Part shown: positions 52,517 to 64,000 of the stretch, piece by piece | Layout: the number at the start of each line of letters is the position of its first letter | Numbering within the stretch: the stretch's first letter is position 1 | From: Anisakis pegreffii | Taxonomy: Eukaryota > Nematoda > Chromadorea > Rhabditida > Anisakidae | DNA: 64,000 nt | Reading direction: 5' to 3' | NCBI GenBank assembly: GCA_035041965.1 | Contig: JAPYMA010001608.1 | Span: forward strand, 1-64,000 | Program-made: the position numbers and the translations under genes | The notes under the pieces: model-generated | What the model was told of the DNA's origin: nothing | Database searches by the model: none | What the model saw: the letters and a program-made list of their open reading frames with translations, nothing else

Positions 52517-53238
52517 GATAACAAAATATAACCGATCGCATACGAACAGTTGACATTCAGATTTTTTCATGATGGAATACCGATGTATTCTTCATTGGAA
52601 AATTTCTGCTCTGTGAATATTTTATTCACTGTTTTCGTTGACTCTATCAAGCGCAACTATTAATTTCATTCGTGCAACTTTGTTACCTATTTGTTGACAT
52701 ATGAATGAAGTTTCTTAGTTAGGTTATGGGAGAGTTTTCATTGACAATGGGAGAATCACATACAGGAAACGAAGAAAACTATTGCGTTGGGCAGTAGGCA
52801 ACATTCAGTTTTTTACCATGCTGCTTTCATACTGTCTTCGAATATTTCAATTCTGCACAGCACCTTGTCATTTAAGCGTTTTTTTTTGCATACAATCAAC
52901 TTTCCACATTCATAAATACCTGCAAAACGAAGGGTACGTGCTGATGAAATAAAATCCTGATTGCTAACTCTTGTAATTTCTGTTGCTCTAGAGTTTATAA
53001 GTTTTGTACGTGCCACGTACAAACCACCAAATTGTTTGATGCAACGAACGATAATGTTTTGTTTACTTGATACTAAAATCAGTTTTGTTTACACGTTTGA
53101 CGACGATGCACTATAAAAACCATAATGAAAATAAGCAAATGAATAAAATCAGTTGACAGACGACAGTTGGACGCAAACTGACAAAAAAAAAACGACGAAT
53201 TCAAAAATGAATCAGAAAGTCAAAAATCAAAAAATTTC

Positions 53239-53481
53239 ATGCATTCATTCACGCACACCCAACCAGCTACAGTCATCATGCATTATCCGCTATCTGCTGC
53301 TGGTGCTGCGTCATCGTCAGTGTCATCGTCACGAAGCAAAATCCATCCGAAACGCCGCCCGCCCTTCTCTTCAAAATACAATCAATCCGCCGTACCATTG
53401 CAATCAAAATCAAACTCTCATTCATTTATTTTATTTGTTTGTTTACATTTGTTTTGTTTGTTGTTTGAATGCGAACATTGA
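53239..53481 (+). CDS. Possible Ser/Ala-rich coding stretch
   Basis: ATG frame of 80 codons. Residues about 14-58 (MHYPLSAAGAASSSVSSSRS, then KIHPKRRPPFSSKYNQS) look coding, and the patch is GC-rich for this window. The last 20 residues are hydrophobic and probably not translated, which would fit a first exon ending before them, but no good donor is visible. It lies 4.5 kb upstream of the forkhead exon on the same strand, so it could be an upstream exon of that gene. A longer overlapping frame at 53153-53539 looks less coding-like. Confidence 0.15.
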   Translation: MHSFTHTQPATVIMHYPLSAAGAASSSVSSSRSKIHPKRRPPFSSKYNQSAVPLQSKSNSHSFILFVCLHLFCLLFECEH

Positions 53482-56400
53482 TGCCGGCTGGCTGCTTTTG
53501 CTGACGTTCGTTCTCATATTGCTTTATTGCGATCTCTAGCCCTGGAGCGTCATCATCATTATCATTAATATTATTGTTCTGGTTCGCTGTCCGCCCAGCC
53601 GTTTTTTTGTTGCTCTTTACCGCTCCTCGAATTGTTTATTCAGCAGAATTTTCTTCCTACAAATAAACGTTGAACAAATAAACGTTCACAATTTTCCACA
53701 GTTTCAGTCGAACAATTCATCAATTGTATCGAATCTATTAACATCATCAGCAATAAATTGCTGCTGATTGGTGATTGTTCGATAGTCAATTTTGAAAAAT
53801 GACTCAGTTGAAGTGTCGCTGGTTTGGGCAATATCTTCTGATTTCATTAGTTAGCCGCTCACGCATATTAAGAACTTATGTTGCGCTTAGAATTAGTCAC
53901 ATAATGCGAGTGAATAAACGAGTATTTTGAGCTTGTTTTCATCATTGTGTTGATGATCAATATTAGGTTTTGATTTGGATCAATCGCACACTAACTATTA
54001 CCCTTCTCTTTTGTCCGTTCTTCCATTTTAACTGACATTTCTTCGCTTTTTTTGAAAGTGTTTTCGTCCTTTTTCACTTCATTATGTGAGCTATTCATTC
54101 CATTGAGCAAGTCAAAAACTATACTAATGTTCTTATTTTTGTTCCTTATTGCATCACTATCTTCATTACAGTCATATTTGCTGTCTATTATGTTCATCAT
54201 CAAAATCGCTAGTCGTGTTTACACGTTTTCGTGTCCTCAAAATTGCACAGTTCGCTGAATTCTCTCATTATTGTTTATCTGATTCTTGATTCATTCACAA
54301 CTGTGCCCATTATTACAGAACAAAGTTCAATATCAGTTATCATTATCATATCATTACATGATCTGTCATTACATTTTGATCAGAAACGCCCACTATGGGT
54401 GGAGGTCTCATGGTCACGGATTTATAACAATTATCTGTGAAATTCAAAATGACTCGATTTTGAAATAGCTTACAGTAATTGTTTAACGTATAGTATAAAT
54501 GTTTAATGTTTGTTATCTTGCAAAATTATTTCAGTTTGAGCACCTACATTTAGGACTTTTTTAAGCTCTTTTTCATCTGTGATCATTCAGTTCGTTTGCA
54601 AAAAGAGGGTTATACGTGTTGATACGAAAGAATTTATTGCGACTTTGCTGGTGCGGTTGTAGGTCATGATAATAATGAGCGTTCGTAATTGCATTGTTTT
54701 TGGCGATTAAACTCAGCAAATGTTGCACTTTTTATCATCGCGCACCAATCAAATACCAATAGCGATCATTTAGAGGCACTTCATCATTTCATTCAGTTCA
54801 CATTGTTACCTTCTTGTTGATTTCAATTTCAATGTCATTTGACTCTGTACCATTATCAATTTCATATCAACAGTTGACTCGGTTGTTGATCATAACAAAG
54901 TTCACATAATAATTCCTTCAACTGTACGAAAAATTCCACATCAGGATGCTTAGCAATAACTAGTTAGAACTGGCATCTAATTTCGCTCCATTCTGCATTC
55001 GGTCGTGCTGAAACTCATGATGCAATCCGAAGTAGTTCTCAAGGAGCAAACTGTTTAGCTGTTCGCTGTTGCAAAGATGTTTTGGTATTGTTATGGTTGG
55101 TGCTGTCCTTGCTGAGTTCATTGCTCTATTAGTGCGACTGCATTTTTTTTTCAATCATCTAACAGCAGACGGTTTTGATAAGAGCAGCGTGTCTGGTCTG
55201 ATCTGGTTTCACCACCAACAACAACAACAGCTATGCAATATCAATTTAAATGATAAAAAAGATAGATTTTTTTGTTTTTCGAGAACGTTTTTTCATTCGC
55301 TTTTCCGTTCGCTCTTCCACTCCGTCTAAAACGACGGAGTAAGACGAATGAGAAGGTGAAAAACCGAATGAAAATTCTCTCAACTAGCCATCCAACCCAT
55401 CATCCTGCACGCAACACCATCATTTACATTCATTCAGTGACAACAAACGGCATTGTTATTTGTTTGTTTGTTTGTTTATCATTATTATTGCTTATGTTCA
55501 TTCTATCTCATCTTCTGAAATTCTAGCAAACTATCTGAATGAAGAGAATTTCAACTTAACAATGAAAACTTCCAAGTGAAATGTGAACAATGTCATGTGA
55601 AGAGTCAAAAACCGCAAAGTTTCCCTCACAATTCACTCACATCAGCACAGTAGTGACGCTGACCGTGGCTCACTCACACTTTTCAGTGACGAGTGAAACG
55701 ACGAGTTGTTTGTTCATGATAAGATCTCAGTGTTATCCATAATCTCAGTCATTATAAAGACTGATCCATATCCATTTGTTTCATTATCATTTGTATATTC
55801 TCTTTATTCCCAATATATTTCATTGAAACACTTTCATTCATCAAACGAAAGCTAACTGGATTGTTCTGAAAAATGTCGTTGCCAATTTAACTCGGAAACC
55901 GAGGTACTCATGAACACGAGATCGGAACGAAGGCCATGCTTGTCTAGTGGTTTACATTGATTCAATTTCGATGGTGACTTCAATTTCAATCGTAACTCAG
56001 ATTTGAACTGAATGTTAACCTCCTATGCACTAATAATAAACCCAAAAATATCTCTCTTATTTGGTACTTTCCTGTAGCAACATGAGCGTGCACTTTGCTG
56101 TCATCCAATTCCTGAATTCACATTTCATTAATTCAATTTCATTATATAAGTATTCTAATGACTCGCTGAAGAAACGTTCAAGCCATTTCACTTGGTCAGC
56201 TAAATATACCTCCAAAAAAATTGCTTATTTGCGATTATCAACGATGAGATCAGTTAGTGTCGGTTTGAATTCTAAAAAATCTAGAATGCTGTTAGCAACT
56301 GATAATTCCGAATCTATTCTTATTCTACTCAGCTGCAGTTTTATTCTTTTCCGAATATATTCAACACTACACACGCATCATGCTATTCGGCCGCAATTTC

Positions 56401-57610
56401 TGCTGATGTGATTGTGATTACCGTAAAGTGTTTGTGTAGGTGTACAATGCACGATATAATCCAATACAACAACAATAACAATCTGTCATCATATCTAACA
56501 CAATAAAATATTATCCATTCAATATTATATTCATTGTCTAATGATTGATTTGGATGAATTATTCTCATCAGTTGAGCCGGCCGGTTGCATCGCAGTCCGT
56601 TTCGATCTTTTCGCTTAAAATTTCATTAGTTCTTCTGACAATGAGTAATATTTTCCCAATCAGATTACCCGATTGCAAATATATCCGAGAACTCATCCAG
56701 GAAACGGAAGACACCATATTGCGCATATTATCATGAAAATGAACATGAAAATTTGAACTTTTCACATCAATTCATCATGATCTATCACGTTCTCTATCAA
56801 TCGTTACTTATTACAGCAAAGCAACCGTTGTCATTTGAGAGCATTTCGTGTTCCGCTTTTACTTTTGGTAATCATTAAAACGAAATGCAAAAAATGTTGG
56901 AATCAACTAATTAATGTTATCATAACATTTACGTGATAAGTTCTCGTCGGGCAATACGATAAATATCACGTAACAGTCCGCGACAGCAGGAAGGCAAAGT
57001 AACATGCAATAACGTTTCATCACCACTAAATGTCCAATGGGTTTTCACCGCTTTTTCAATTTATTGTTCGCACTTCCTTAACCGAAGAGGACATTCTGCC
57101 TAGTTCTGTTTGGGGCTTACACAAAGGTGACCATCCTGATATGGGATTTCACATTCGTATATTCATTCATTTTTGAAGTAACAGTGATTTTTCGAAAGGG
57201 TTTCCTTTTCAGGCTGGAAAAGGCATGAGTGTGAGCTCAGTATTAGATTCATCCAATGAGCACTAATCGTGAGTATTCGCCGATCGCGAAACACTGGCGA
57301 GATATTGGAGCATGTGAGTTGCTTCATCATAACAGTGATCTACCTCATTACTGTTATGATCTTACATGCTAATCTCATATTACGCCTCTTCTGTACTGTA
57401 CTATGACACGATGGACGGAGTTCGTTCTCGAAGTTGAAGTTTTGAAGTAATCATTTAATCGTGTGCTTCGTACCAAACTTTTTCATCGTTATTACGTTCA
57501 TGTTTTATCGACCGACGTCGCGTTTCGAGATTGTTCGTTTTCATTTACGTCAACATGTCGTTTCACTTTCCGTTTTGAAAACACAATCGAAACGTACTAA
57601 TACGACGCTA
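53482..57610. other. Non-coding DNA upstream of the forkhead exon
   Basis: No gene is supported. A charged 69-codon frame on the minus strand (54203-53991) ends close to a GGTAATAGT donor-like site but is unrecognised. A hairpin lies at 55290-55374. This stretch may contain promoter or intron sequence of the forkhead gene. Confidence 0.45.
55290..55374. repeat. Imperfect nested hairpin
   Basis: The inner stem is perfect over 8 bp (ACTCCGTC at 55319-55326, GACGGAGT at 55333-55340, 6-base loop). The outer 10-bp inverted repeat is TTTTCATTCG (55290-55299) with CGAATGAAAA (55365-55374). Intermediate bases pair only partly. It may be a small foldback relic. Confidence 0.55.
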
Positions 57611-57619
57611 AAATTTCAG
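57611..57619 (+). promoter_or_regulatory. Candidate splice or trans-splice acceptor
   Basis: AAATTTCAG matches the nematode 3' splice consensus (TTTTCAG). From here to 58085 there is no ATG in any frame on the + strand. If this is a spliced-leader acceptor, translation would start cleanly at the in-frame ATG 58085. Its use is inferred. Confidence 0.3.
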
Positions 57620-57706
57620 AATATTACATAGACACATACACACACATACTTCCTTGATATTATTCTGTAATCAGCATCGCACGAAACAACTGACTGAATT
57701 AATTAA

Positions 57707-58474
57707 TTGATTTGGTCATCATCACCACATCGTCGTCGTCGTCAAGAACAACACGAGAGAGCAGGTGCAAATCGCTTGCCGTCGTACCACGAAAATTACA
57801 TTCCGCAGAAAATCCACCCAACGAGCAAAACGGCTCTTTTTGCCCCATTTTCGGTTGATTTCGCCATATTTGGTGCGCAGGCAGCCGGTGCTGCAGTAGC
57901 ATCGAAGCTAGGAATCGACTCGTCGTCAACTTCTGAAACGAGTGAAACGATCGCGGATCCAGCAATCGCCACTCTGGAGTTGTGTCACCAGCAGTCGCAG
58001 CCACAGCCACAACCACAACAGCAACAACAGCAACACTCAAGCGCAGAAAACGCATCGTCAACGTTGGGTACTGCCTTAGAACTAATGGACCTGATCAATC
58101 CATCGATTATGCACAACGCCACTTCCTCAAATCAACATTTGTTCTCGTCAGCACCAACCATGGTTCGCTCTCCGTCACCTTTCACCAGTGCGCTCACATC
58201 CTCCTTGCTGAATGCGTCGGCCACTAGCAGAACGGCGACAAGTCCCGACGATTCCGGCTCAACGTCAGAGTCGAACACAGAACCCTCAGCGAACCTCGGA
58301 AGCACGACCGCAACTGCGACAGCCGTAGCCGTCACCAGTGTGCCGAGTGTTAGCGGGCAAGAAACGCCGATAGTTGAGAAGGCTGAACGACCCAGTTTGA
58401 GCTACAAGGATCTGATTATCGAGGCAATCGAAAGTAGTCCCGAAAAACGCCTTAAACTCAACGAAATCTATCAG
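57707..58474 (+). CDS. Forkhead-box transcription factor, exon with start of forkhead domain (partial)
   Basis: The frame is open from a TAA at 57704-57706 to the CAG at 58472-58474, where a GT donor (CAG|GTTGGT) cuts after a complete codon (256 codons). The last 29 codons encode the first part of a forkhead domain (RPSLSYKDLIIEAIESSPEK, then RLKLNEIYQ), including the SYxDLI and SPEKRLxLxxIY signatures. Forkhead proteins bind DNA in the nucleus and regulate transcription. Upstream residues are Ser/Thr/Ala-rich with a Gln/Pro run (about residues 94-109) using mixed CAG, CAA and CCA codons, typical of low-complexity activation regions. The frame has no ATG until residue 127 (58085). Either translation starts there, or this is an internal exon entered through an acceptor such as CGCAG at 57880 or CCGCAG at 57808 (both phase 0). 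The rest of the domain (recognition helix) is on a later exon not found here. It resembles nematode FKH-9 more than FoxO or FoxP, from memory. Family is near certain; the orthologue is tentative. Confidence 0.85.
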
Positions 58475-61400
58475 GTTGGTCGAACAATTTTCATTAATTT
58501 CGATATATTTCTGTAATTGATTGTGTTTCCATCGTCAATTGGTTTACTTGACATTCATGAGTTTGTTTAGTTTATTTCCTGTTTTTTTGTTCACTGCTCA
58601 TGACCAGGTTTTTTAAGCCATCTTCTTTTTGTACATGAGAAAATTCTGTTCCTGATATTAATGAGTTTTCGCGTTCTACGTTCGCGCGCTCCGCTGTAAA
58701 TTTCCAAAAAATTTTTGCTTTCAAGAAGAAATTCATTACACTCGTTAGTGTAATGCTGGGTGGTTACATGAACCAATTCATTAAGAAATATCTCAAAGAA
58801 CATAAACAATTCGACCCAACAAAACAGCAGATATGTTCAACTGTTATATAGTACGATACGTTTATTCATACGTCATCCTCTTCAATAGCCAGTTTCGTTG
58901 TGATTCAGTCGTCGAAGTAATTTGCTGCATTTGATGATATTGTTGTTGTCCTTCTGGGAGTTCCTTAGTTTTTAAGATAACAACAGCATTTGGAATTATA
59001 TGCGAATGTAAGACTCAACGAAGAGTAGTGAGGATAAAAGAAACTGATGGAGAACAGCACAAACCATCAGAGGGAACGAACGTTGAATAGCACATGAAAT
59101 GTTGTTCTTAGCCCCAATCTTACCACTAAATCACATCGATTGTTGCACCGCACTATCGGATGTGAAAAATGACTAGATAAATACATAAACAAACGAATAA
59201 ATAAATCAACGGCAATCTATCCAAAAGAACCCATCAATTCAATTTTCACAGCTGCAACACGGCGTCAGAATTCAAATGAAACCGGAGAATTTCTATTGTG
59301 TTTCTTATTTGTAATGAGTTTTTGAACTCGTACGTCATTGTAGCGCTTCGTTTGTCAGTTGTTTATCCACTTGCCTATAGTAGAGGAAATTTATGGTTCG
59401 TGTTTTGAGGTAAGTGAGAAAAAAGTGATATATGCAATCGAAGTGCTTTCATCAACTTCTAACTCGTTGAAAACACCACAGAAACACATGGTATCATCTA
59501 TTTTTCCTGGTTTTCATACCCTTCTTGCATCAGATATCATTCTTAGAAACCGTCGCATTACTTCCTACAGCCATTTCACTACACCAAAAAATGCCTCATT
59601 ATCAACGCAAAAGCTCCGCTAATTAGACAAAATGGCTTAAATGAAGTAAAATTATGGATACTTTTTGTTGGTGTAATACGGTAGAAACAATTGATCGTTT
59701 ATTGACTGCTAAAAAAGAGCAGATGAGAACTTCCAATAGGGTGAACAGACACTGAAAAAATGTGCTTCTCGATGCAGCTGATAAGTTTTAGCCTTCAATA
59801 CAGACGTTTTTTCGGCTCTTTTTGCTTCGCACCAATGTTCTTCCATTGCAGCAGCAATGTTCTTGACGGTAAAAGTGCATCTTTTTTTTCGGTGATGAGC
59901 GTCGATATTGAGTTTTTTTTGTGGGATAGATTGAGTCTGATGAAAAGTTCCATGAGTGATGTTCACTTGCTATCGGTTCAACCACAATAACTCATCCGTT
60001 TTTTCTATTTTTGTTCATCACATGTGTGTGTGTGCGTTTATGTGTTAGTACGTGTAAAATTTAATTATTCCGGCATTCAGTTGACGAGTGTGTACGGTAG
60101 CTTTTTTGCTTATTCATGTGACCAACTGACTGCTGCTAGTGCTGTTATTTTGTTGTTGTTGCTGTTGGCAGTTAAGAATGTTGATGAATGATGAACTGAA
60201 CTTCACCGAACGAACTCATTGCAACACTTAATTATTAGTGTTGTTACAATTATTATAGTGATGATAGACACGGTATCACTCGGAAAATTAGTACCAGCGG
60301 TATAGCAATATAAATACTATCAATCATTCGTGGTGCTCATTGATGCACGTGTGCAAGAAAATTGAGTGAATGAGCGATAAATGAAAAATGATCGATTGAC
60401 GGGAACGCGCCTAGGGTAGTCAAAATTTCCGATGACAGTGTTGGGAGCAGCTGACTGAATTTGAAAAAATGCTCAAAAAACTAATGAAACAAAATGAAAA
60501 ACAGCTGAAAGTGAACAAAACAAAAGTACAAATCTTCAAACGCTTTTGAAAACTAACAGCGAAAATAACGATAAAATTGATGGCAACGACGACGCGATCG
60601 TCGTTTTTCATTTGTCAAACTTTCATGAATTCATTTCACTTCGGATTTCTTCTTTTTTTTCAGTTTCTTTCTCTTTTTCCCGGTTCAATCCCTCAGCACG
60701 TTTTTATGAAGATTTTTTCATTTCCCGATACATTTTCATTTTTTGATATATTTTCATTTTCAGCATCGTCAACACATCATCATATAATGAGGTTTGTGGA
60801 TGTATTAGAAAGTCAATGTTAGTGAAAAAGTGATAAATGGAATGAGAAAGAAAAAAGTGAAATGAGAAAAAATTATCAAAAATAATCAAATCACATGAAA
60901 TGCAATCGCGTGGTACAGTATGCCACGGTGATGCTGCAGAGCATCGGGATAATTGTGTTGTGTCCAGTTGTTTGGTTCATTTACTCGATTCACCATAGAA
61001 TTGTTCGTTGTTTGTTATTTGATGCGAGGCTTAATTAAATATGGCTGACATAAAAAGCGATACAGATATCACATGTGGGCATCGAATGCACTATTTAATA
61101 TCACATTATGCGTTGTTTGTGAACGTATCCAATGCAGTACTAGACCACGATCGAGAAAACGAAACGCAAAAATTTTCATCGAATCCATATTTGAGATCAT
61201 CAGATAGCAGTTCAGTCTTTTTTCCGTTTCTCAGCTCAACATATTGCACTCTCTGTGATGAATGTGACCAAAACAGAAACTTCAACATTAAGGACACCGA
61301 TGACGACAGTAACTAAATTGGTATTAATAAATGACAACAATGACAATTTCATTCATTAAAATTAGTATTCTGGTTATAGCAGTGATAATGTTCTTCGGAT

Positions 61401-63454
61401 TAGAATTTATCGTCAAACTCATTAAAATGCATGCGCATCGAAGCGAAATGACATACGAGATCAAAAAGCGAATGAACGATAATGTTAAAGCGTTCATTTC
61501 ACGTTTTTCGAGTGTGTGTTGCGCTGCTGAATAAGGGATTTTGCAGCGGTTTTCATCGAATTTCGAGATCGATGTCCAATTAAACTCTGCATCGTAGTTA
61601 TTAGATGGTGCGCGGAGAAAATAATCCAAATGAGATGTATTAATAATTGTATGCATAAATGAATGTATTGATCGAGCGAGCAGTTCTTCGTAATATTCAT
61701 TGAATTCTGTGTTATTCTCCAACGCACTTCCATTCGAGTACTTTCGTTGTTAGTTGAAAACGTTCAGAGCATCGAAACATTAAGGGGATTTTTATCACTA
61801 CACAAAATCGACAATCTGTTTTATCACACAGATAAGGATTTGTCGTAAACTCGAGGATATTTTTACCTGCCTATTACCTGGCCATTCGTAGCGTTAAGTT
61901 CAAATGATACGATCATGAAAGCATATCATTTGAAGTTAGCATCGCGTACTTTCTTGACAGCTATCGAAAATATTGAAGACATTTTAAGATTCAAGTGCTT
62001 CATGCAGGATTTATTCATCTGTTTACCAACAGATTAACATTCCGCCTTTTGAGTCTTTTGCGACTGTTTTGAGTGAATGCTTCGAATTGCGCTACCGAAT
62101 GACATCCTAAGAGTATTCGACACAGATGATCTGTCTGACAGCTGAAAGACCTTAGATTTGTTTGTTTGCATCGACTAGTTATATTTTCAACTGGTTCGAT
62201 ATGCCTCAAAAACGTGTACTTTAAGTTCACTTGTCCTTGTTTAACGTGAAAAATTCTGTCATCGCTCTTCACTCCGAGTCGACCGTAAATGTTACCAGAG
62301 CGAACAAATTTCTAGCAGTTTAACACACCTGTAATAGCAGTTCAACCAGATGAGCAAATGATACAAACGGCAAATTGGTTCATTCATATAAAGTCGCATA
62401 AAAAACTAATGAATATAGGATAAGAAGCACACCACCGCACGATTGGGCGTATATGAGAGCATAAGGAATATTTTGCCCATGATCACAATCAGTTTCTAAC
62501 ACAATAGTTCTGGTTTTCGTATTACTTTCATGGCTGTCAATAAAGTTACTGTTTGTGAATAAATTTGAGCATATCAAAATGCACTGTTTATATTTACGTG
62601 TGAGCATGGTCTAGAGCGCAGACGATAACCTGATTTCAAGAAATTCATGCATTTCTCATGATAGTAATCTCTCTTGATAAGTGAAATAAACAATTACTGA
62701 TAATGAGTTTACCTATTTGTTCAAATGCACATCAATGCCATATGGTGCACTAGTTTGTTAGGATTACATATTTTGTATATTCGCTCATCTCGATTCATCT
62801 GTACTTGCGATAAGATAGTTTGAAACATGATTTGGGATCGTGTTTGATAGTAAGATGAAAGGAGTTCATTAGATTTTCGCGTTTGATATGCCGTTTGATA
62901 TGCCGTAAAGTGAGCGTTTGAATGAGAATAATCAAGTTGTTGTTGTGCTGCTGCTGCTGCTGTCCTCGTTGCTTTGTTGTTGTCCTCGAATTGTCGTCAC
63001 ATGCGATGTGAGAGTGCATGTGTATCGTGACAGCTGTTGTGTGTGTGTGCATGAGGTAGATACGCATCGACGAATTCTTCCATGGTTTAGTGGGAAGTAA
63101 AGCAAACATGAGGAGAATGGAGATGAGAAAAACGACGCGTAAATAATGAGCGCATGAAAGAAAAGCAAAGAAGTAGACCGTTGATAAACATGAATTATTC
63201 AATTTTTTTCTTGGAAAATTGCTATATTGAAAGTTTTTTGGTGCTCATTTTCCTTTATTTGTGTTTGCTACAATCGTTTCTTTTTTTTCTTTCGTACACT
63301 CGTATTCTGTCATCTCTTGCTTCGCGCAGCTATTTTAGTGCAGCAAACACAAAAAAATCGTTTTGTTTGTTCGGTTTCGTCCTCTCGGAACCTGGAAATC
63401 TTAAAATTCCATTCAAAATCCAATGGTTTCTTTCTTTGTGTGTCTCCACTCTCC
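58475..63454 (+). other. Probable long intron or downstream non-coding DNA of the forkhead gene
   Basis: It begins with the donor GTTGGT. I searched by eye for the expected second half of the forkhead domain (a tryptophan-rich wing and the helix-3 signature) and did not find it. Contents are AT-rich DNA, small chance frames (for example ATG frames at 61041-61316 and 61331-61534), a 12-bp tandem duplication (TTTGATATGCCG, about 62882-62906) and a (TGC)5 tract (about 62948-62963). Confidence 0.45.
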
Positions 63455-63843
63455 ATGTTTCCAACAACAACAACAAGCGAACATGAAGCACCGGCTGAAA
63501 GCGCTATTCACTCGAATGAATTCGCCATATTCCCTCAACAACCAAAAAAAAAATTTTGTTCTCTCGCACCGATTTTGATGACGATGTTTACTCTGAAACT
63601 GAATTTCTGTTTACATGTTCGAAATCCACAAAAAAAACTCATCAAAAAATGTCCGTTTATTCGATATTCGATTGCGTTTATTCGTTGTCAGTTGGTCTGT
63701 TTGCTGTCAACAATGCGAAAAGCGGAGAGGGGAGTGAGGCGAAACATTTTCCATTCACAGAATCTGAAACGAATCAGAGAATCAAACGAATGTTGTCCAA
63801 AGTGGAGAGAAACTCATTAACTGTGAGAGCCAAAAAATTCTAA
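63455..63843 (+). pseudogene. Possible coding stretch broken by a frame change at an A10 run
   Basis: From the ATG at 63455 the frame encodes MFPTTTTSEHEAPAESAIHS, then NEFAIFPQQPKKK, and reaches ten A's at 63544-63553. Beyond the A run the protein-like frame is the next one (FSRTDFDDDVYSETEFLF, later NQRIKRMLSKVERN), which ends in TAA at 63841-63843. The original frame stays open but becomes Leu/Cys-rich and unconvincing. One missing A would join the two parts, so this may be an assembly error, a real frameshift or chance. AATAAA follows 45 bases after the stop. No domain is recognised. It could be a terminal exon of an upstream gene or a small separate gene. Confidence 0.25.
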
Positions 63844-63887
63844 AATGAAATTCGCTTCGGATTTTGAGGGATTTACTGCGATAAAGG

Positions 63888-63893
63888 AATAAA
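63888..63893 (+). terminator. Candidate polyadenylation signal AATAAA
   Basis: Canonical hexamer 45 bases past the stop of the 63455-63843 stretch, followed by T/G-rich sequence. The motif is common in AT-rich DNA, so it counts only together with the candidate ORF. Confidence 0.25.
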
Positions 63894-63921
63894 ATCAATG
63901 CTCTTATTTGCGTTATATTTA

Positions 63922-63924
<3 letters not shown>

Positions 63925-64000
<76 letters not shown>
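63925..64000. repeat. (AT)n microsatellite running off the window end
   Basis: At least 38 AT units, uninterrupted to the last base. Confidence 0.97.

Larger units (their letters stand above)
45984..53238. other. Mostly non-coding AT-rich DNA
   Basis: No gene is supported. A GC-richer frame without ATG lies at 46363-46608 on the minus strand. An 83-codon ATG frame lies at 47573-47824 on the + strand. Several microsatellites are listed separately. Confidence 0.5.

Noticed and set aside
53153..53539. 128-codon + frame with a hydrophobic C-terminus
   Set aside because: It overlaps the more coding-like frame at 53239-53481 and is rich in Lys/Asn and Leu/Phe as expected from base composition.
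57699..58061. 120-codon minus-strand frame with a signal-peptide-like start opposite the forkhead exon
   Set aside because: It is the antisense shadow of the Gln/Pro and His/Arg codons of the forkhead exon.
62795..63202. 135-codon minus-strand frame with Gln run
   Set aside because: The Gln run comes from a CTG/GTT tract, the rest is low-complexity His/Thr sequence, and frames are open on both strands.
1..64000. CRISPR array, prokaryotic operon or phage region
   Set aside because: No regularly spaced repeats with unique spacers, no ribosome binding sites and no long ORFs; the tandem arrays seen have no spacers.

Overview
The window looks like AT-rich, gene-poor DNA from a metazoan, most likely a nematode. 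The evidence is one well-supported coding exon whose 3' end encodes the start of a forkhead DNA-binding domain resembling the nematode FKH-9 type, a TTTCAG-type splice acceptor upstream of it, very long stretches without coding sequence, and many AT-type simple repeats. Nothing looks bacterial: there are no operons, ribosome binding sites or long ORFs. Nearly all open frames here are 60-130 codons, many lack an ATG, and their density is about what chance gives in AT-rich DNA. I therefore list only a few and give them low confidence.

Layout. Positions 2-822 hold a foldback DNA element: two inverted arms of about 260 bp around a loop of about 290 bp. Each arm carries a tRNA-like module (A box, B box, cloverleaf spacing, downstream T6), and the two modules point at each other. 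The loop carries a 98-codon ATG ORF with a strongly acidic segment. From 823 to about 57 kb the sequence is mostly non-coding. It holds a palindromic minisatellite-like element (11331-11507), a precursor-like hairpin (24630-24689), two diverged copies of a roughly 300-bp dispersed repeat (27020-27330 and 40050-40350), a 20-bp minisatellite (40585-40713), a 37-bp motif shared by 6.99 kb and 45.94 kb, microsatellites, and recurrent imperfect ATT/GTT tracts. Scattered through it are weak exon or small-gene candidates, several with signal-peptide-like starts (20.4, 22.3, 26.2 minus, 35.35 kb).

The forkhead exon lies at 57707-58474 on the + strand and ends at a GT donor in the middle of the forkhead domain. 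The next forkhead exon was not found in the remaining 5.5 kb, so that stretch is probably a long intron, unless the gene continues outside the window. At 63455-63843 there is a possible second coding stretch with a frame change at a run of ten A's and an AATAAA signal behind it. The window ends inside a long (AT)n tract.

No multi-gene system is visible. The forkhead gene would act alone as a nuclear transcription factor. The most unusual object is the foldback element with facing tRNA-like modules in its arms.
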